Shown here in pieces: positions 9,737 to 19,690 of a stretch of 64,000 bases of DNA. This DNA is from Calothrix sp. FI2-JRJ7 (lineage in GTDB: Bacteria > Cyanobacteriota > Cyanobacteriia > Cyanobacteriales > Nostocaceae). Every line of letters begins with the position of its first letter. Positions within the stretch are counted from its first letter, which is position 1. The notes under the pieces were generated by a model. The model was given only the letters and a program-made list of their open reading frames with translations. It did no database searches and was not told where the DNA came from. A program made the translations under genes and the position numbers. The stretch lies in contig JAHHGX010000078.1 of NCBI GenBank assembly GCA_019359675.1, forward strand, positions 1 through 64,000, written 5' to 3'.

Positions 9737-9789
9737 TAGAGACGTGTAATCCGGAGGATTTCCCGAAGGGATTAATCACGTCTCTACAC
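9737..9789. terminator. AGAGACGT...ACGTCTCT palindromic repeat between convergent genes
   Basis: GTAGAGACGTG and CACGTCTCTAC enclose about 30 bp that also pair partly (AATCC...GGATT; TCCCGAAGGGA). It lies between the Psb35-like gene and the convergent TerB gene, so it could terminate both. It is a longer member of the palindrome family first seen at 5336. Confidence 0.6.
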
Positions 9790-9792
9790 ATT

Positions 9793-10224
9793 TTAATTTT
9801 GGATTTCAATCCAACGACGATACAGTTTTTGAATCTGCTTTAGAATAGTGTCCGCTACTGGCTTGTTAGAATCTTTGTGATCAGATAATTTCAACAGCTT
9901 ACTCAATAGCTTCGCTTCTTCACTCGCAACATCACCGTCACTATATATCAACCCACTAATAGACTCAATCAATTTTTGACAATCTTCGTGAGTCGGATGT
10001 TCTCCTAAGTACTCATGTACCCAGTTATAAAACTCGTTTGGTTTCACTGATAAAAATTCATACAGAAACGGTCTTATTTCCGGGTCATTTGTCAAATTAT
10101 TCGCTTGAGCGATTTGATGTAGATATTTACGCTCTTCAGGTTGGATTATACCGTCAATCCATGCGGCGCCTATCAGTATTTTTACTTGTGTTTTTACGCT
10201 CGAATCGGTTCTCATATACTGCAA
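9793..10224 (-). CDS. TerB-family protein
   Basis: The 143-residue helical protein has the TerB pattern of two acidic loops, AAWIDGIIQPEE near residue 20 and LIYSDGDVASEE near residue 93, spaced as in the tellurite-resistance TerB fold, where they bind divalent metal. Its role in cyanobacteria is not known. It contains no other domain. An earlier in-frame ATG (MQYMRT) is used as start; the second Met three codons later is possible. rsmB lies 55 bp downstream in genome order on the same strand but upstream in transcription, so co-transcription is possible. Confidence 0.75.
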   Translation of the reverse strand: MQYMRTDSSVKTQVKILIGAAWIDGIIQPEERKYLHQIAQANNLTNDPEIRPFLYEFLSVKPNEFYNWVHEYLGEHPTHEDCQKLIESISGLIYSDGDVASEEAKLLSKLLKLSDHKDSNKPVADTILKQIQKLYRRWIEIQN

Positions 10225-10278
10225 GACCTTTATGAGTGGATTTCACCTTGATGCAATCCTAACAATACAAGCAAGTAT

Positions 10279-11622
10279 TTACTGAGAATTGTTTGATTTT
10301 CTTAACCGGGTCATGAAAAAACCATCCATATTATGTTGATGCGGCACCACTTTTAACCAGCCTTGCGGCATTATATATTTATTTAGCAATGAATTAATGC
10401 TCGGTGCCTCAATTTTCCAGTCTGAGTTTGCGACTAAAAACGACTCGATAACCGCTTCATTTTCGAGTGGGTGTAATGTACACGTAGCATAGACTAACAC
10501 GCCACCTGGTTTTACATATTTTGCCGTGTTCGACAATAACTCACCTTGAAGCACAGCTAATTCTTCTACACTTTTAGGAGTTTGGCGCCATCGTGCATCT
10601 GCATGACGGTGTAAAGTACCTAGTCCAGAACAAGGAGCATCAACTAAAACGCGGTCGGCAGTATTAATAAACTCTCTTAAACTCCGACTATCTCCAGTAC
10701 AAATTTCTATAGACTTTAACTGTAAACGACGAGCATTCTCTTCAAGTTTACGAAGCCGCGAAGCAGTACGGTCACAAGCCCATATTTTACCTTCATCACC
10801 CATCAGTTCCGCAATATGAGTTGTTTTTCCACCCGGCGCCGCACAAGCATCAATTATCACTTCTCCTGGTTGCGGGTCGAGTAAGTGAGCTACTAGCTGC
10901 GCGCTGCTATCTTGGACACTCCACCAACCTTGTTCATAACCGGGTAAATTTTGGATGGCGCCGTTACTACCAATTAAACGTAAAGCTTGGGGTAAATAAG
11001 TAAGTTTTTCATATTCAATATTACTATCTTGAAAAGCTGTTTCAACTTCTGTGATCGTCGCACGAAGCAAATTAACCCGTAAATCAATTGTTGGTGTTTG
11101 GTTCATCCATTGGCATAATTTTTCAGTTTCTTCTTCACCAAACTGTTTGATCCACACATCAATTATCCAATCAGGAAAACTATATAAAATTCCATTATCA
11201 ATTTCCTTTACCCCTTCCCCCTTTTCTCTTTGACGTATAAAGGAGCGTAACATTCCATTCACAACAGGAGCAAGCTTTACAAAACCATTCTCTTTTGCGA
11301 GTTCAACAGTTGTGTTTACAGCAGCAGAAGCGGGTATGCGGTCTTGGTACATCAATTGGTACAAACCGATATGTAAAATAGTACGCAAGTCCTTTGGTTG
11401 CTGGTGTGCTTTCTTCTTTCCAAGCGAGTCAATAAAATAGTCAAGCGTTCGTTGGCGCCGAACACATCCATAAACCAATTCCGTAACAAGGCGCCGCTCG
11501 TTGTCAGGTAAATTCGATTTTAGATTAAACTTGTGTAACGCACGGTCAAGAGCAACATCAACAAAGGCACCTTTATGGACATCACGCAAAGCAATAAAAG
11601 CAATTTGACGAGCAGAAAACAT
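10279..11622 (-). CDS. rsmB: 16S rRNA (cytosine(967)-C(5))-methyltransferase
   Basis: The 447-residue enzyme methylates C967 of 16S rRNA using S-adenosylmethionine. The N-terminal NusB-like RNA-binding part (1-150) starts SARQIAFIALRDV and contains ELVYGCVRRQRTLD. The methyltransferase part has IDACAAPGGKTTHIAEL (SAM binding), VDAPCSGLGTL with one conserved Cys, and the catalytic VYATCTLHPLENE motif. Length matches the family. The ATG at 11622 is used. It follows the invertase gene on the same strand, with a hairpin repeat between them. Confidence 0.94.
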   Translation of the reverse strand: MFSARQIAFIALRDVHKGAFVDVALDRALHKFNLKSNLPDNERRLVTELVYGCVRRQRTLDYFIDSLGKKKAHQQPKDLRTILHIGLYQLMYQDRIPASAAVNTTVELAKENGFVKLAPVVNGMLRSFIRQREKGEGVKEIDNGILYSFPDWIIDVWIKQFGEEETEKLCQWMNQTPTIDLRVNLLRATITEVETAFQDSNIEYEKLTYLPQALRLIGSNGAIQNLPGYEQGWWSVQDSSAQLVAHLLDPQPGEVIIDACAAPGGKTTHIAELMGDEGKIWACDRTASRLRKLEENARRLQLKSIEICTGDSRSLREFINTADRVLVDAPCSGLGTLHRHADARWRQTPKSVEELAVLQGELLSNTAKYVKPGGVLVYATCTLHPLENEAVIESFLVANSDWKIEAPSINSLLNKYIMPQGWLKVVPHQHNMDGFFMTRLRKSNNSQ

Positions 11623-11639
11623 TAAATACTCATTTTAAT

Positions 11640-11676
11640 TAAGAAACCTGGTTTTTTGAAGAAACCAGGTTTCTAT
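11640..11676. terminator. GAAACCTGGTTT inverted repeat downstream of the invertase gene
   Basis: AAGAAACCTGGTTT and AAGAAACCAGGTTTCT pair over about 12 bp (GAAACCTGG with CCAGGTTTC). It lies between the invertase stop and the rsmB start on the minus strand. A related but longer-looped repeat lies at 25133-25201. Confidence 0.5.
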
Positions 11677-11679
11677 ATA

Positions 11680-13140
11680 TTAATACCGCGCAGTATCAAC
11701 AACACTACCAATTTCAAACTCACATGCACGCGATACAAGTTCCTGCGGTAACTCTTCAAAGCTAACCAAAGGCAAGTGTTGAGGATTCTCAATAAGTTCT
11801 TTAGCAAGTAAAAAGCCAGCAATAGTCCAGGTTTGGTACTTCCGAGCTTGTTTACCAATCAATCTTCCCTTTTTACCGTCATAATACTCAACCCACTCAT
11901 CATTCTTCAAACGAGGGGCAGCAACGGCAATTGCTTTTTTAGCAATGTCAACACGGTTAGTTTTCACAGCAGCAGCAGCCAACATCCACAATAAAACGGG
12001 CCAACTTCCAGCATTGTGATAAGACCAAGGAATATTTTTTGGGTCACATCCAGTGACAATCCTATACTCTTCACCTTCTAAAGCAGGGAAACAAATCTTC
12101 ATCGGCATGTCCCCAACTAAATTATCCCAGCGTTGGTCTACCAAATTCATAATCGCTTGCGATTGCTCTTCAGTAGCTAGTTCCGAAACAATTGCCATCA
12201 AGTTACCAAGTGAGAAGAAGCGTGTATCGAGTTGTGACGGTCCGACATTACCCGCAAGATAACCACCATTAATAGGTAGCCATTTGTCTAGTTCATAATA
12301 AGGAAGCGAATCACTATATATATTAAATAGATTTACTGCCGCCTTTCCATACTCTTCACCCTTAAAACGGTAAATCGCATTGAGACGGTTTATATCAATC
12401 CAGTAGTGCTGGCGAATATGAGCGCACAATAAGGGTAAACGGTTATCGATAGCAGCAACAATATTTTCGTTGTACTCACATACTAATAGTTCTCGTGCTG
12501 CACGTAGTGAAGCATAGAATAAAGCTTGAATTTCTAGGGGGTGACCATAAATTCCCATCCTACGGTCAATCATGCAGGCGCCATCGGGTACCAACAGTGT
12601 TGGGTACATGTCAAAGCGATTTGCCAAGCATAATTCTACAATCAACTTGATACCAGTTTGAAATTCTGGTTGATAAGCGAAACAGAAATCTTTGGTTGCT
12701 ACGACATAAGCGCGTAACAAAATAATCCACCATAAGCAGGAGTCTACTGGTGTGACTCGTGCGATAGCATGTTCACCAAAGTCAGCGTCAAGGTATTCTT
12801 TACCATCAATTGACACAACTTTAAAACTAGCGGGCATTAATCCGCGCGCTGGTTTGTAAGCATCGAGTTCACGTTCTTTAGGTTGCAACTTGAGAGTTTC
12901 TTCTAAGAAGTTACGAACAATATCAGTTCTACCCTTCATTAAAAATATCAGAGCAGATGACACAAAATCGCGTACAAATACTTGGTCATAATTAAGCGCT
13001 TCTGTCGAATTATCAAATGCCGCTACAGTTCCAACTGGGCGCCCTTGATAGTACACAATAGATTTTTCTAAAGCTTCCCAAGCTTCTGCGTCGATATCGT
13101 TGCCTTTTACTGTTGTTGCTGCTAAGTCCTTAAGTTGCAT
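11680..13140 (-). CDS. neutral/alkaline invertase (GH100)
   Basis: The 486-residue enzyme belongs to glycoside hydrolase family 100, which splits sucrose into glucose and fructose in cyanobacteria and plants. Typical segments are [17 protein letters not shown] near the start, [37 protein letters not shown], and [21 protein letters not shown] near the end. The ATG at 13140 is chosen because AAAAGGAG lies 8 bp upstream; an in-frame TTG further upstream would place this ribosome binding site inside the gene. The protein is cytosolic. A long AT-rich region lies upstream. Confidence 0.92.
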   Translation of the reverse strand: MQLKDLAATTVKGNDIDAEAWEALEKSIVYYQGRPVGTVAAFDNSTEALNYDQVFVRDFVSSALIFLMKGRTDIVRNFLEETLKLQPKERELDAYKPARGLMPASFKVVSIDGKEYLDADFGEHAIARVTPVDSCLWWIILLRAYVVATKDFCFAYQPEFQTGIKLIVELCLANRFDMYPTLLVPDGACMIDRRMGIYGHPLEIQALFYASLRAARELLVCEYNENIVAAIDNRLPLLCAHIRQHYWIDINRLNAIYRFKGEEYGKAAVNLFNIYSDSLPYYELDKWLPINGGYLAGNVGPSQLDTRFFSLGNLMAIVSELATEEQSQAIMNLVDQRWDNLVGDMPMKICFPALEGEEYRIVTGCDPKNIPWSYHNAGSWPVLLWMLAAAAVKTNRVDIAKKAIAVAAPRLKNDEWVEYYDGKKGRLIGKQARKYQTWTIAGFLLAKELIENPQHLPLVSFEELPQELVSRACEFEIGSVVDTARY

Positions 13141-14898
13141 CGTCAGAAAACTCCTTTTCAATTTTAATGAATTAATGGTAGAAGCGCCTTTTATAAGCTT
13201 GCTATCTTCATATTAACAATAGTGTTTTCTGAAAAAGCAAATCTTATTATCTGCACTTTTAAATGAAAGACTATATTTACTTACTCAAACCGCTATCAAA
13301 TTAACGATTCCTGCTTGTAAACTAACTGTGGATATTGCTTGTTAAATGTAAATTAATACCTGCCTTAAGCTTTTGCTTGTACTACAAATGCTCAAATTTT
13401 ACAAACCCGCACTCTCGCCTATTTAACAAGATACAACTATTTATTTCTACTACCTAGATATTTTATTTCACAAACAAATTCATTAGTTTGACTTATCCAG
13501 GAAATTTTAGGCTTAAGTAGTTTTACCAGTTTTTACGTACAAGATGTTCAAGTTACCAGATATAATTATCTAAATACATATTAATTATAATTTATAACCT
13601 TTTTTCACAATATGCAACATTATTTTCATAATCCACGCATTACACGTATGCTCTAGCAACATAGTTAACCTTAAATAAAATTTGACTAATCAACACAAAA
13701 CCTTGAAACCCTTTACATAATTGCCTTGTACACAAATGCAAAAACTCGCAAACATTTATAAAGTGTTTGCAAAGTGTCATTTTTTACAACTAAAAAAATT
13801 AACAAAATTAATTAATCTCATTATCAATTTAAAGCCAGATTAAATATTTTTGATAATATTAACTTTGCTTTAGCCGTGTCAAGTATCAAAATACACATTT
13901 AGTCTAGCCTTGAGTATTGATAATCAACATGTTAGTTCTGCGTATTCAAGCATTGAGTCGTGTTGACTATTAGGTGAAGGTAAACGAGCTAATATTGTGA
14001 CGATAAAATACTGCATAGCTGAAATAATAAGTGTATGTATAAAATTCTAAAATTGACTAGCAATGGAAATTATTCTAATCATACTTACCAAATTTGGAAA
14101 TTTTTGATATCATAATGTGAATTTACTTTTTTTACATACTAACTTTATTGGTATTAAAAAATTTTAAAGTCTTTATGTTAAATTGCGATTATTGAATTGT
14201 AATATAATTAGACACAGGTTTATTTAGTACAAAGTTTCGCAAAAAACGATTTTTAATACTAAGACAATATAGGTCAGGTTTAATTACTACGCTTACTATT
14301 ATTTTTACTTAAAAAAGCGTAACATCTGTAAACGGTTATACAAAACAAATACATAACAGGGAATTTATAATAAAAACTAAAGTGTCTGGACTGACGAGTG
14401 ACATTACCAAGATATCACCAATGTATATATGTTAGCTAGCCCTAATATACAATTACTTAGTAAATAATCGTGAAATAATCAGCCTTAATTTTAAAGCGAC
14501 TGTAAATTTAAATTTTAGAAACTGGGTTTATGTATATATTTTTATGCGGTTATAAGATATAAACATCCGTCAACTTGCTTAAATATCAAATAAAAATAGC
14601 TACTTGTGTGCATCACTAAAACTACTTAGGTAATAACTCTTATTGAAACTACTATGCCTTACAGTCTAAAGGCGTTTTATTGAAACGTTAAGTTTATGTA
14701 AACTCAAACTAAAAGATTGTTAAATTTCCTACGTATTATCACGTGGACAACATGATATAGTGTTACTCTAATCAATATAGATATTTGTAACATTTTTGTA
14801 ACTATTAATAAGTACTTTGACTTATAAAGATTGTATAAAATTATACAATTGATAATAATTGCATTCAGTACTAATGTGACTGTCCTAGAGAAAAATCT
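13141..14898. other. 1.75 kb AT-rich intergenic region without recognised genes
   Basis: This is the longest non-coding stretch in the window, flanked by divergent genes. It is strongly AT-rich, has no open frame of note on either strand, no GGCGCC site and no clear hairpin terminator. It must contain the invertase promoter at one end and the promoter of the 14899 gene at the other. I see nothing I can name inside it; an unannotated small RNA or a decayed element cannot be excluded. Confidence 0.6.
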
Positions 14899-16014
14899 AT
14901 GCTAAAAACAACTCAAGTTGTAGAAACTCCGCCAGTTGAACGTTTGCTTAACCTCTGGGCACAGCGTTATACACTTGGCATCAATCGAAGTAATAACCAA
15001 AATTCACTTAGTAGTAAGTTGCTTGAGAGTGCATCTTCAAAAGGTCGGGCTTTAACAGCGACCAAGCTGAAAGATAATATACTGACCGTTAACTGCCAAA
15101 TGGGGTGGATACAAACAAAGACACTTTATGCTTATATACCGAATGTGATGGATTTGACGGAAGCACGTCGAATTACACAGTTTGCGTTTCGTGTATACAA
15201 AAAGCTAATCAACGTTTACCAAAAATCCCCCTGTGCAAACGAAGCGCTAACTGACGAATTGTTCTCAAACTTAGAACTACCTGCAATCAAAGAGTTAGCG
15301 TATGAACTTGAACCGACATTACTCGTTTTTCAAGAACAGCATATTGCCTCTAAAGACTGGCGTGCTTTAGGATTTATGACTACGCAGTTAAATTTTACCA
15401 ATAAATTAATTGCTAAAAAGCTTGAGCCAGAAGAAAAAATCCTGCTTGCTCCTTATTTAAAATTCGTTGAAGAGCAAGTAGCAATACCTTGGCAAAGAGT
15501 TTGTGCTGCGAGTGCAAAGTATAGCGTTGATTCTGCTGAGTTTCGCTTAGTCGAAGAAATGCTACTAGCGGCGCCGTCTATTGCCTCTTCAGTTTATAAT
15601 CGACTGTTAGAATTATTTCCCGAATATCGAAGTCGTCGTGGTCACTTGGGTGACGAGGATATAGCTCACTCATGCATTCGCGACTTAAATATGTTTCAAG
15701 CTTACCTTTGGCTATGTCTATTTGAAGGTACCATAGCACCAATACAGCAAGAGTTACTACCTTTGTGCGCGATGGTTGTTCAAGGAGTCAACCTCAAATG
15801 GGAACTAACAGAAAAATGGTGGCAGGTTCTAGAAGAAGAAATTCTAAATCGCATAAATCCCCAAGCACAACAGCTAATACAACCCTACACCAAACAAGTC
15901 CAAGAATTACTGTGGTCCGGGCGCCATCGTCTAGGCTACCCTGAAGACCCCCTGCGTTGTAATAATCACTTCAGTGATTCCAACTCCCCAACTCATTCCC
16001 AACTTAATCACTAA
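14899..16014 (+). CDS. conserved cyanobacterial protein of unknown function
   Basis: I do not recognise this 371-residue protein. It is mostly helical, soluble and Trp/Leu/Glu-rich, with no signal peptide, membrane segment or known catalytic motif. Notable segments are CQMGWIQTKTLYAYIP, DLNMFQAYLWLCLFEG and TEKWWQVLEEE. The coding quality (normal composition, GGCGCC sites at 15570 and 15920) supports a real gene. The ATG at 14899 follows AGAGAAAA. The last 11 bp overlap the convergent nucleotidyltransferase gene. Confidence 0.75.
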   Translation: MLKTTQVVETPPVERLLNLWAQRYTLGINRSNNQNSLSSKLLESASSKGRALTATKLKDNILTVNCQMGWIQTKTLYAYIPNVMDLTEARRITQFAFRVYKKLINVYQKSPCANEALTDELFSNLELPAIKELAYELEPTLLVFQEQHIASKDWRALGFMTTQLNFTNKLIAKKLEPEEKILLAPYLKFVEEQVAIPWQRVCAASAKYSVDSAEFRLVEEMLLAAPSIASSVYNRLLELFPEYRSRRGHLGDEDIAHSCIRDLNMFQAYLWLCLFEGTIAPIQQELLPLCAMVVQGVNLKWELTEKWWQVLEEEILNRINPQAQQLIQPYTKQVQELLWSGRHRLGYPEDPLRCNNHFSDSNSPTHSQLNH

Positions 16015-16831
16015 ACTGATTATTACTACACCCAGAAAACCGCTGCACAGCGAGCATCAAATCACTCGGTGTGCCAATATCCAAATAACTACCATTCTCA
16101 AAAACCTCAGCCTCAACGCGCATACCTTGTTGAATAGCTGCCTGTATCACATTACCAATAGGTAACTCAGGTAGACTCAACAAATCATTTGTTAACTTTA
16201 AATTCGATACGAAAGAATGTAAAAACTCTGTAAATGCAGGTGCCCATACAGCGATAGCCCACATATATCGTAAATTCGATTGTGGGGGTTTCTCAACGAT
16301 GAGCCTAACTTTACCCCTACTATCAAAATCAACCATACCAGCTTTTTGGGGTTGTTCTGTAGGAAATAACCCTAAAACAACATCGGCGCCTTTTGCTTGA
16401 CGTGCGATAATTCGCTGGAACCCATCAAACGGTTCAAATAAAATATCAGGAAAACCCAAAGCCACAATCGCATCTTGAACGAACGGGTACGCCTGGTCTA
16501 ATGTAAAAGGAACACCATGAGGCAATCCCATCATTAAATACCCCAAGTTCATCTCAAGCATTGAACCATCACCAAAATAAGCAGGAATATCCCATTTTCC
16601 AGGTCGCAAAATAAAATACGCCGTCTCAATTCCAGCTAGCCGCATCTTTTCTAGCAAATAATGTGAAACTACTTTAGGGCGTAATTTATTCTCTTTATCA
16701 TTAAAATTGTTTTGATAACAAATATTTTTAACTTGAAACCCAATAGGATATAATTCTTTACTCAGTGGTAAAGGTGAAATACGTGTTGCTTGCCCACCCG
16801 CAGGTAACAATCCTATAATTCGCCGATTCAT
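16004..16831 (-). CDS. nucleotidyltransferase (sugar-phosphate type)
   Basis: The 275-residue protein begins MNRRIIGLLPAGGQATR, a variant of the nucleotide-binding GXGTR loop of glucose-1-phosphate nucleotidylyltransferases. It continues with PLPLSKELYPIG, containing the substrate-binding Lys equivalent, and later has VALGFPDILFEP, IVEKPPQ and GSYLDIGTP, all typical of the family. Enzymes of this kind make NDP-sugars for polysaccharides; the sugar and nucleotide cannot be told from sequence. I use the ATG at 16831; a TTG four codons upstream is a weaker choice. It is convergent with and overlaps the preceding gene by 11 bp. Confidence 0.85.
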   Translation of the reverse strand: MNRRIIGLLPAGGQATRISPLPLSKELYPIGFQVKNICYQNNFNDKENKLRPKVVSHYLLEKMRLAGIETAYFILRPGKWDIPAYFGDGSMLEMNLGYLMMGLPHGVPFTLDQAYPFVQDAIVALGFPDILFEPFDGFQRIIARQAKGADVVLGLFPTEQPQKAGMVDFDSRGKVRLIVEKPPQSNLRYMWAIAVWAPAFTEFLHSFVSNLKLTNDLLSLPELPIGNVIQAAIQQGMRVEAEVFENGSYLDIGTPSDLMLAVQRFSGCSNNQFSD

Positions 16832-17003
16832 ACAGCTTTGCAATTAATTAAAATATTAATATTACAAGTATCACAAATCACTTGAATATTTACGGAAATT
16901 CTGTATGAATTAGTAGATAAATAAATATCCCCTTCTCAAACAAAACTCGTGCTTAAGAAGAGGTTAACTATATATATATCTATAGTTTATGGCTTTGTAA
17001 CGG

Positions 17004-17333
17004 TTACTCAACTGAGACAGCATCCACATCAATCGTCTGTGTCTGTGTATTGGCTTGTGAACTTGTTGTAGTAGTGGTGTTTGTACTATCGCTAACTTCG
17101 GTGTATCCTTTACGCGCTTTAAAGCCCTCAATCACTAACTGAGATACTTCTGATACTAGTAAAGTCAAGATAAAAGCGTCATCGATTTGTCCGACAATAG
17201 GTAAAAAGTCTGGAGCAATATCAAATGGACTAATAAAATACAAAGCTGTACCTAGAATTACCCACCAGCGATATTTGGGGTTGCGTATCAAATCACGGTA
17301 CCATCCGTAAACAGCTTGAATCGAGAATTTCAT
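17004..17333 (-). CDS. YkvA/DUF1232 family membrane protein
   Basis: The 109-residue protein carries the DUF1232 core YFISPFDIAPDFLPIVGQIDD (residues about 32-52), preceded by a hydrophobic segment and followed by a second, LLVSEVSQLVIEGF. The C-terminus is Thr/Gln-rich. Function of the family is unknown; it is usually small and membrane-associated. GAGGC lies upstream of the ATG at 17333. Confidence 0.8.
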   Translation of the reverse strand: MKFSIQAVYGWYRDLIRNPKYRWWVILGTALYFISPFDIAPDFLPIVGQIDDAFILTLLVSEVSQLVIEGFKARKGYTEVSDSTNTTTTTSSQANTQTQTIDVDAVSVE

Positions 17334-17507
17334 ATATCGAGCCTCCTTGTTAGCTTTAATTTTGCACGATATTGCCTTAAACTTCCTGTGGGAATAACCG
17401 CCCTTAATTGTCTGGAAGGTGCGAAAAACTTATTTCTGTAATGGCTGCTGTGTAGCCATAGAGCCTAATAGCTTGCTTGTCGTTTTTAGGAGAGGAAAGT
17501 TAAGACC

Positions 17508-18293
17508 GTGGATATAATAGCTGAATTTAGAAGAGGCGGACCTGCGATGTATCCGCTACTCGCGTTGTCAGTTTTGACGATAAGCGTAGTTTTTGAGCGG
17601 TTATGGTTTTGGCTCCGCATGTTGAACCAAGAGCGTCAAATAGTCGAGCGCGTTTTAGAAGCTGCGCGTGAAAATTGGGGATTAGCTCGTGATATTGCCC
17701 AACGTGCTACTGACCAGCCAATTGGCAGATTTTTATACGCTCCTTTGAGTTTGACAAAAAACGACCCTGAAACTTTTCGACTTGCTTTAGAAGCAACTGC
17801 CGAAGATGAGTTAACTGGAATGCGACGCGGTGAAAAGCTTTTGGAAGCAGTAATTGCCCTGGCGCCACTTTTAGGTTTGTTTGGTACAGTGTGGGGACTA
17901 ATTCAGTCATTGCGCGCGATTAAAATCGGTGATTTAGGAACCGAAGCAACAGCAGGAGTGACTACAGGTATTGGGGAGTCATTAATTAGTACAGCAGCAG
18001 GACTAGTAGTAGCAATGACAAGTTTGGTATTTTACCGCTTGTTTCAGTCATTCATTTTTAACCAAGTTCAGGTATTTCGCAAAGCAGGTAACGAGCTAGA
18101 ACTATTGTACCGCCAGTCACCTCCATCTAACATCAATGACGTAAATACAGAAAATCCAACTTTACTGGCACCAGAAACCAACAGCAACAGAAATTCGGGA
18201 GGAAATTCTCCACGCAAGAGAGGAAAAAATCGGTTTGGCGACCCTTACGAAGCTCCAACGGAACCAAATCCTACTGATTCAGACAATATATAG
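17508..18293 (+). CDS. MotA/TolQ/ExbB proton channel family protein
   Basis: The 261-residue protein has an N-terminal membrane segment (about 12-35), a cytosolic helical stretch with an Arg-rich loop, and two more spans. The conserved core LLGLFGTVWGLIQSL and GIGESLISTAAGLVVAM lies at about 120-175. Together with an ExbD/TolR partner it forms an inner-membrane proton channel that powers TonB-type or Tol-type transport. The C-terminal 60 residues are Asn/Ser/Pro-rich. GTG start at 17508 with AGGAGAGGAA 11 bp upstream. The exbD-like gene follows after 26 bp. Confidence 0.9.
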   Translation: MDIIAEFRRGGPAMYPLLALSVLTISVVFERLWFWLRMLNQERQIVERVLEAARENWGLARDIAQRATDQPIGRFLYAPLSLTKNDPETFRLALEATAEDELTGMRRGEKLLEAVIALAPLLGLFGTVWGLIQSLRAIKIGDLGTEATAGVTTGIGESLISTAAGLVVAMTSLVFYRLFQSFIFNQVQVFRKAGNELELLYRQSPPSNINDVNTENPTLLAPETNSNRNSGGNSPRKRGKNRFGDPYEAPTEPNPTDSDNI

Positions 18294-18319
18294 TCGAACA
18301 ACTAGTTGAACAATGCAAA

Positions 18320-19063
18320 ATGAAAATAAACCTTAATAATTCCAAAGATGAGGCTCAAGTACAAATCATTCCTTTAATAGACGTAATCTTTTGTATCTTG
18401 ACTTTTTTTCTCTTGGCAGCACTACAATTTTCTAGACAACAAGCAATACGTGGTATTAACTTTGACTTAGCACCAGCCAAATCAGGAACAACAATTCCTG
18501 GAACATCTGCACCTGGCTCACCAGCTAACCAAGCAGAAACAAAAGATGGGCAAAGACTAGTACTATATCTCGACGCGCTAGGTCAAATTATTGACATTAG
18601 CACCCCAGCGCAAACTCAAATTCCCAAAGAGCAATTGCGAATATACTTAGAAAATTATGTCAAGCAAAATCCCACAAAACCTTTAGTATTATATGCAGCG
18701 CGTTCAGTAAGCTACAACGATGTAATTGGAACCATAGACTTACTGAGACAAGTTGGTGGCGACCGTGTTTCTTTAGCAGTATCAGCCAGTGGCGCCGACC
18801 AAACATTACCCGGAGCAACACCAGGCGCCATTCCCAACCAAACAATCCCAAATACTGTGGTGCCAAACCCTATTCAACCAATTAACCCTCAAGTTAACCC
18901 ACAAATTAATCCACAAATTAACCCACAAGGTAACATTAATCCTAATTTACCTAATCAAGCTCCGCCAATTCCGGCTCCAGGTCTAACTGTACCTAGTGGG
19001 CAAAATGTTAATCCCGGCACAGTTCCAGCACAACAGCAGGCGCCTAGAACAAATAACAATTAG
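18320..19063 (+). CDS. ExbD/TolR family biopolymer transport protein
   Basis: The 247-residue protein has a short cytosolic start, one membrane segment (about 17-35, IPLIDVIFCILTFFLLAAL) with the conserved Asp that carries protons, and a periplasmic domain with GDRVSLAVSASG. From about residue 170 it becomes a Pro/Asn/Gln-rich tail with NPQ-INPQ repeats encoded by near-identical 12-bp units at 18885-18930. It pairs with the ExbB-like protein upstream in one operon. The periplasmic tail is longer than usual. Confidence 0.9.
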   Translation: MKINLNNSKDEAQVQIIPLIDVIFCILTFFLLAALQFSRQQAIRGINFDLAPAKSGTTIPGTSAPGSPANQAETKDGQRLVLYLDALGQIIDISTPAQTQIPKEQLRIYLENYVKQNPTKPLVLYAARSVSYNDVIGTIDLLRQVGGDRVSLAVSASGADQTLPGATPGAIPNQTIPNTVVPNPIQPINPQVNPQINPQINPQGNINPNLPNQAPPIPAPGLTVPSGQNVNPGTVPAQQQAPRTNNN

Positions 19064-19065
19064 AA

Positions 19066-19113
19066 TAATCCCCCCTAACCCCCTTATAGAATGTTCTGGT
19101 TGGGGGGATTAAT
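19066..19113. terminator. C-rich/G-rich inverted repeat terminator
   Basis: AATCCCCCCTAAC and GTTGGGGGGATT form a strong stem around about 20 bp, right after the exbD-like stop, followed by AATTT. A related G-rich string (TTAAGGGGGGCTAGGGGGGA) occurs at 129-149, so it is also a dispersed repeat. Confidence 0.7.
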
Positions 19114-19281
19114 TTATCAAAAATAAAAATATTTAAAATAGTTCTCTGATAGCGGAATTTATTATTCAAATTTACAAATAATAACTTTCATATTTGATGT
19201 TATTGCTGCGGAAGAATCTTCTTGCAAACGATGACACCATAATAACAAGCCTACGCCATTCACGTTTCAGGGTATGTGGCA

Positions 19282-19644
19282 ATGAATATTACATCAATTA
19301 TGATTGCTTGGTTTGTAACAGCAGCCAGCTTTTTTGCTATCAGTAAACTTCCAATTGGAGTGGATATTGATTCTCCTGACAAAACTTTTACTGCTGCTGC
19401 CGCTCTTGGCATTATAACAGTAATGGTTAAACCGCTTCTTACCTTTGTATTTGCAATACCAAATGCTTTAACTTTTAACTTCTTTCCCGACTTTTTTACC
19501 TTTGTTATCGGAGTTATTTGTTTCTGTTTAGCTGCTTATTTTGTACAGGGTTTTCGTTTACGCTATGGCATCTGGAGCGCAATAATGGGCGCGTTAGCAT
19601 TGTCAATAGTCAGTAACATTATCTACCGCATCGTACCCATTTAA
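19282..19644 (+). CDS. phage-holin-like (superfamily IV) membrane protein
   Basis: The 120-residue protein has four hydrophobic segments. Its conserved core AALGIITVMVKPLLTFVFAIPNALTFNFF matches the family named for a mycobacterial four-span phage holin, which is widespread in bacteria and cyanobacteria without any phage link. Function unknown. I choose the ATG at 19282 since CAGGG lies 9 bp upstream; an in-frame GTG two codons earlier (19276) is too close to it. It is convergent with thf1. Confidence 0.8.
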   Translation: MNITSIMIAWFVTAASFFAISKLPIGVDIDSPDKTFTAAAALGIITVMVKPLLTFVFAIPNALTFNFFPDFFTFVIGVICFCLAAYFVQGFRLRYGIWSAIMGALALSIVSNIIYRIVPI

Positions 19645-19649
19645 TCATA

Positions 19650-19683
19650 AAACGTAGAGACGTTACATGTAACGTCTCTACAT
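19650..19683. terminator. GTAGAGACGTTACATGTAACGTCTCTAC palindrome family member
   Basis: A perfect 28-bp palindrome whose half is GTAGAGACGTTACA lies between the convergent holin-like and thf1 genes. It is the cleanest copy of the dispersed GTAGAGACG family and probably terminates both transcripts. Confidence 0.7.
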
Positions 19684-19690
19684 CATTTTA

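Noticed and set aside
19282-19644. Prophage holin
   Set aside because: The family name is historical, and there are no other phage genes in the window.
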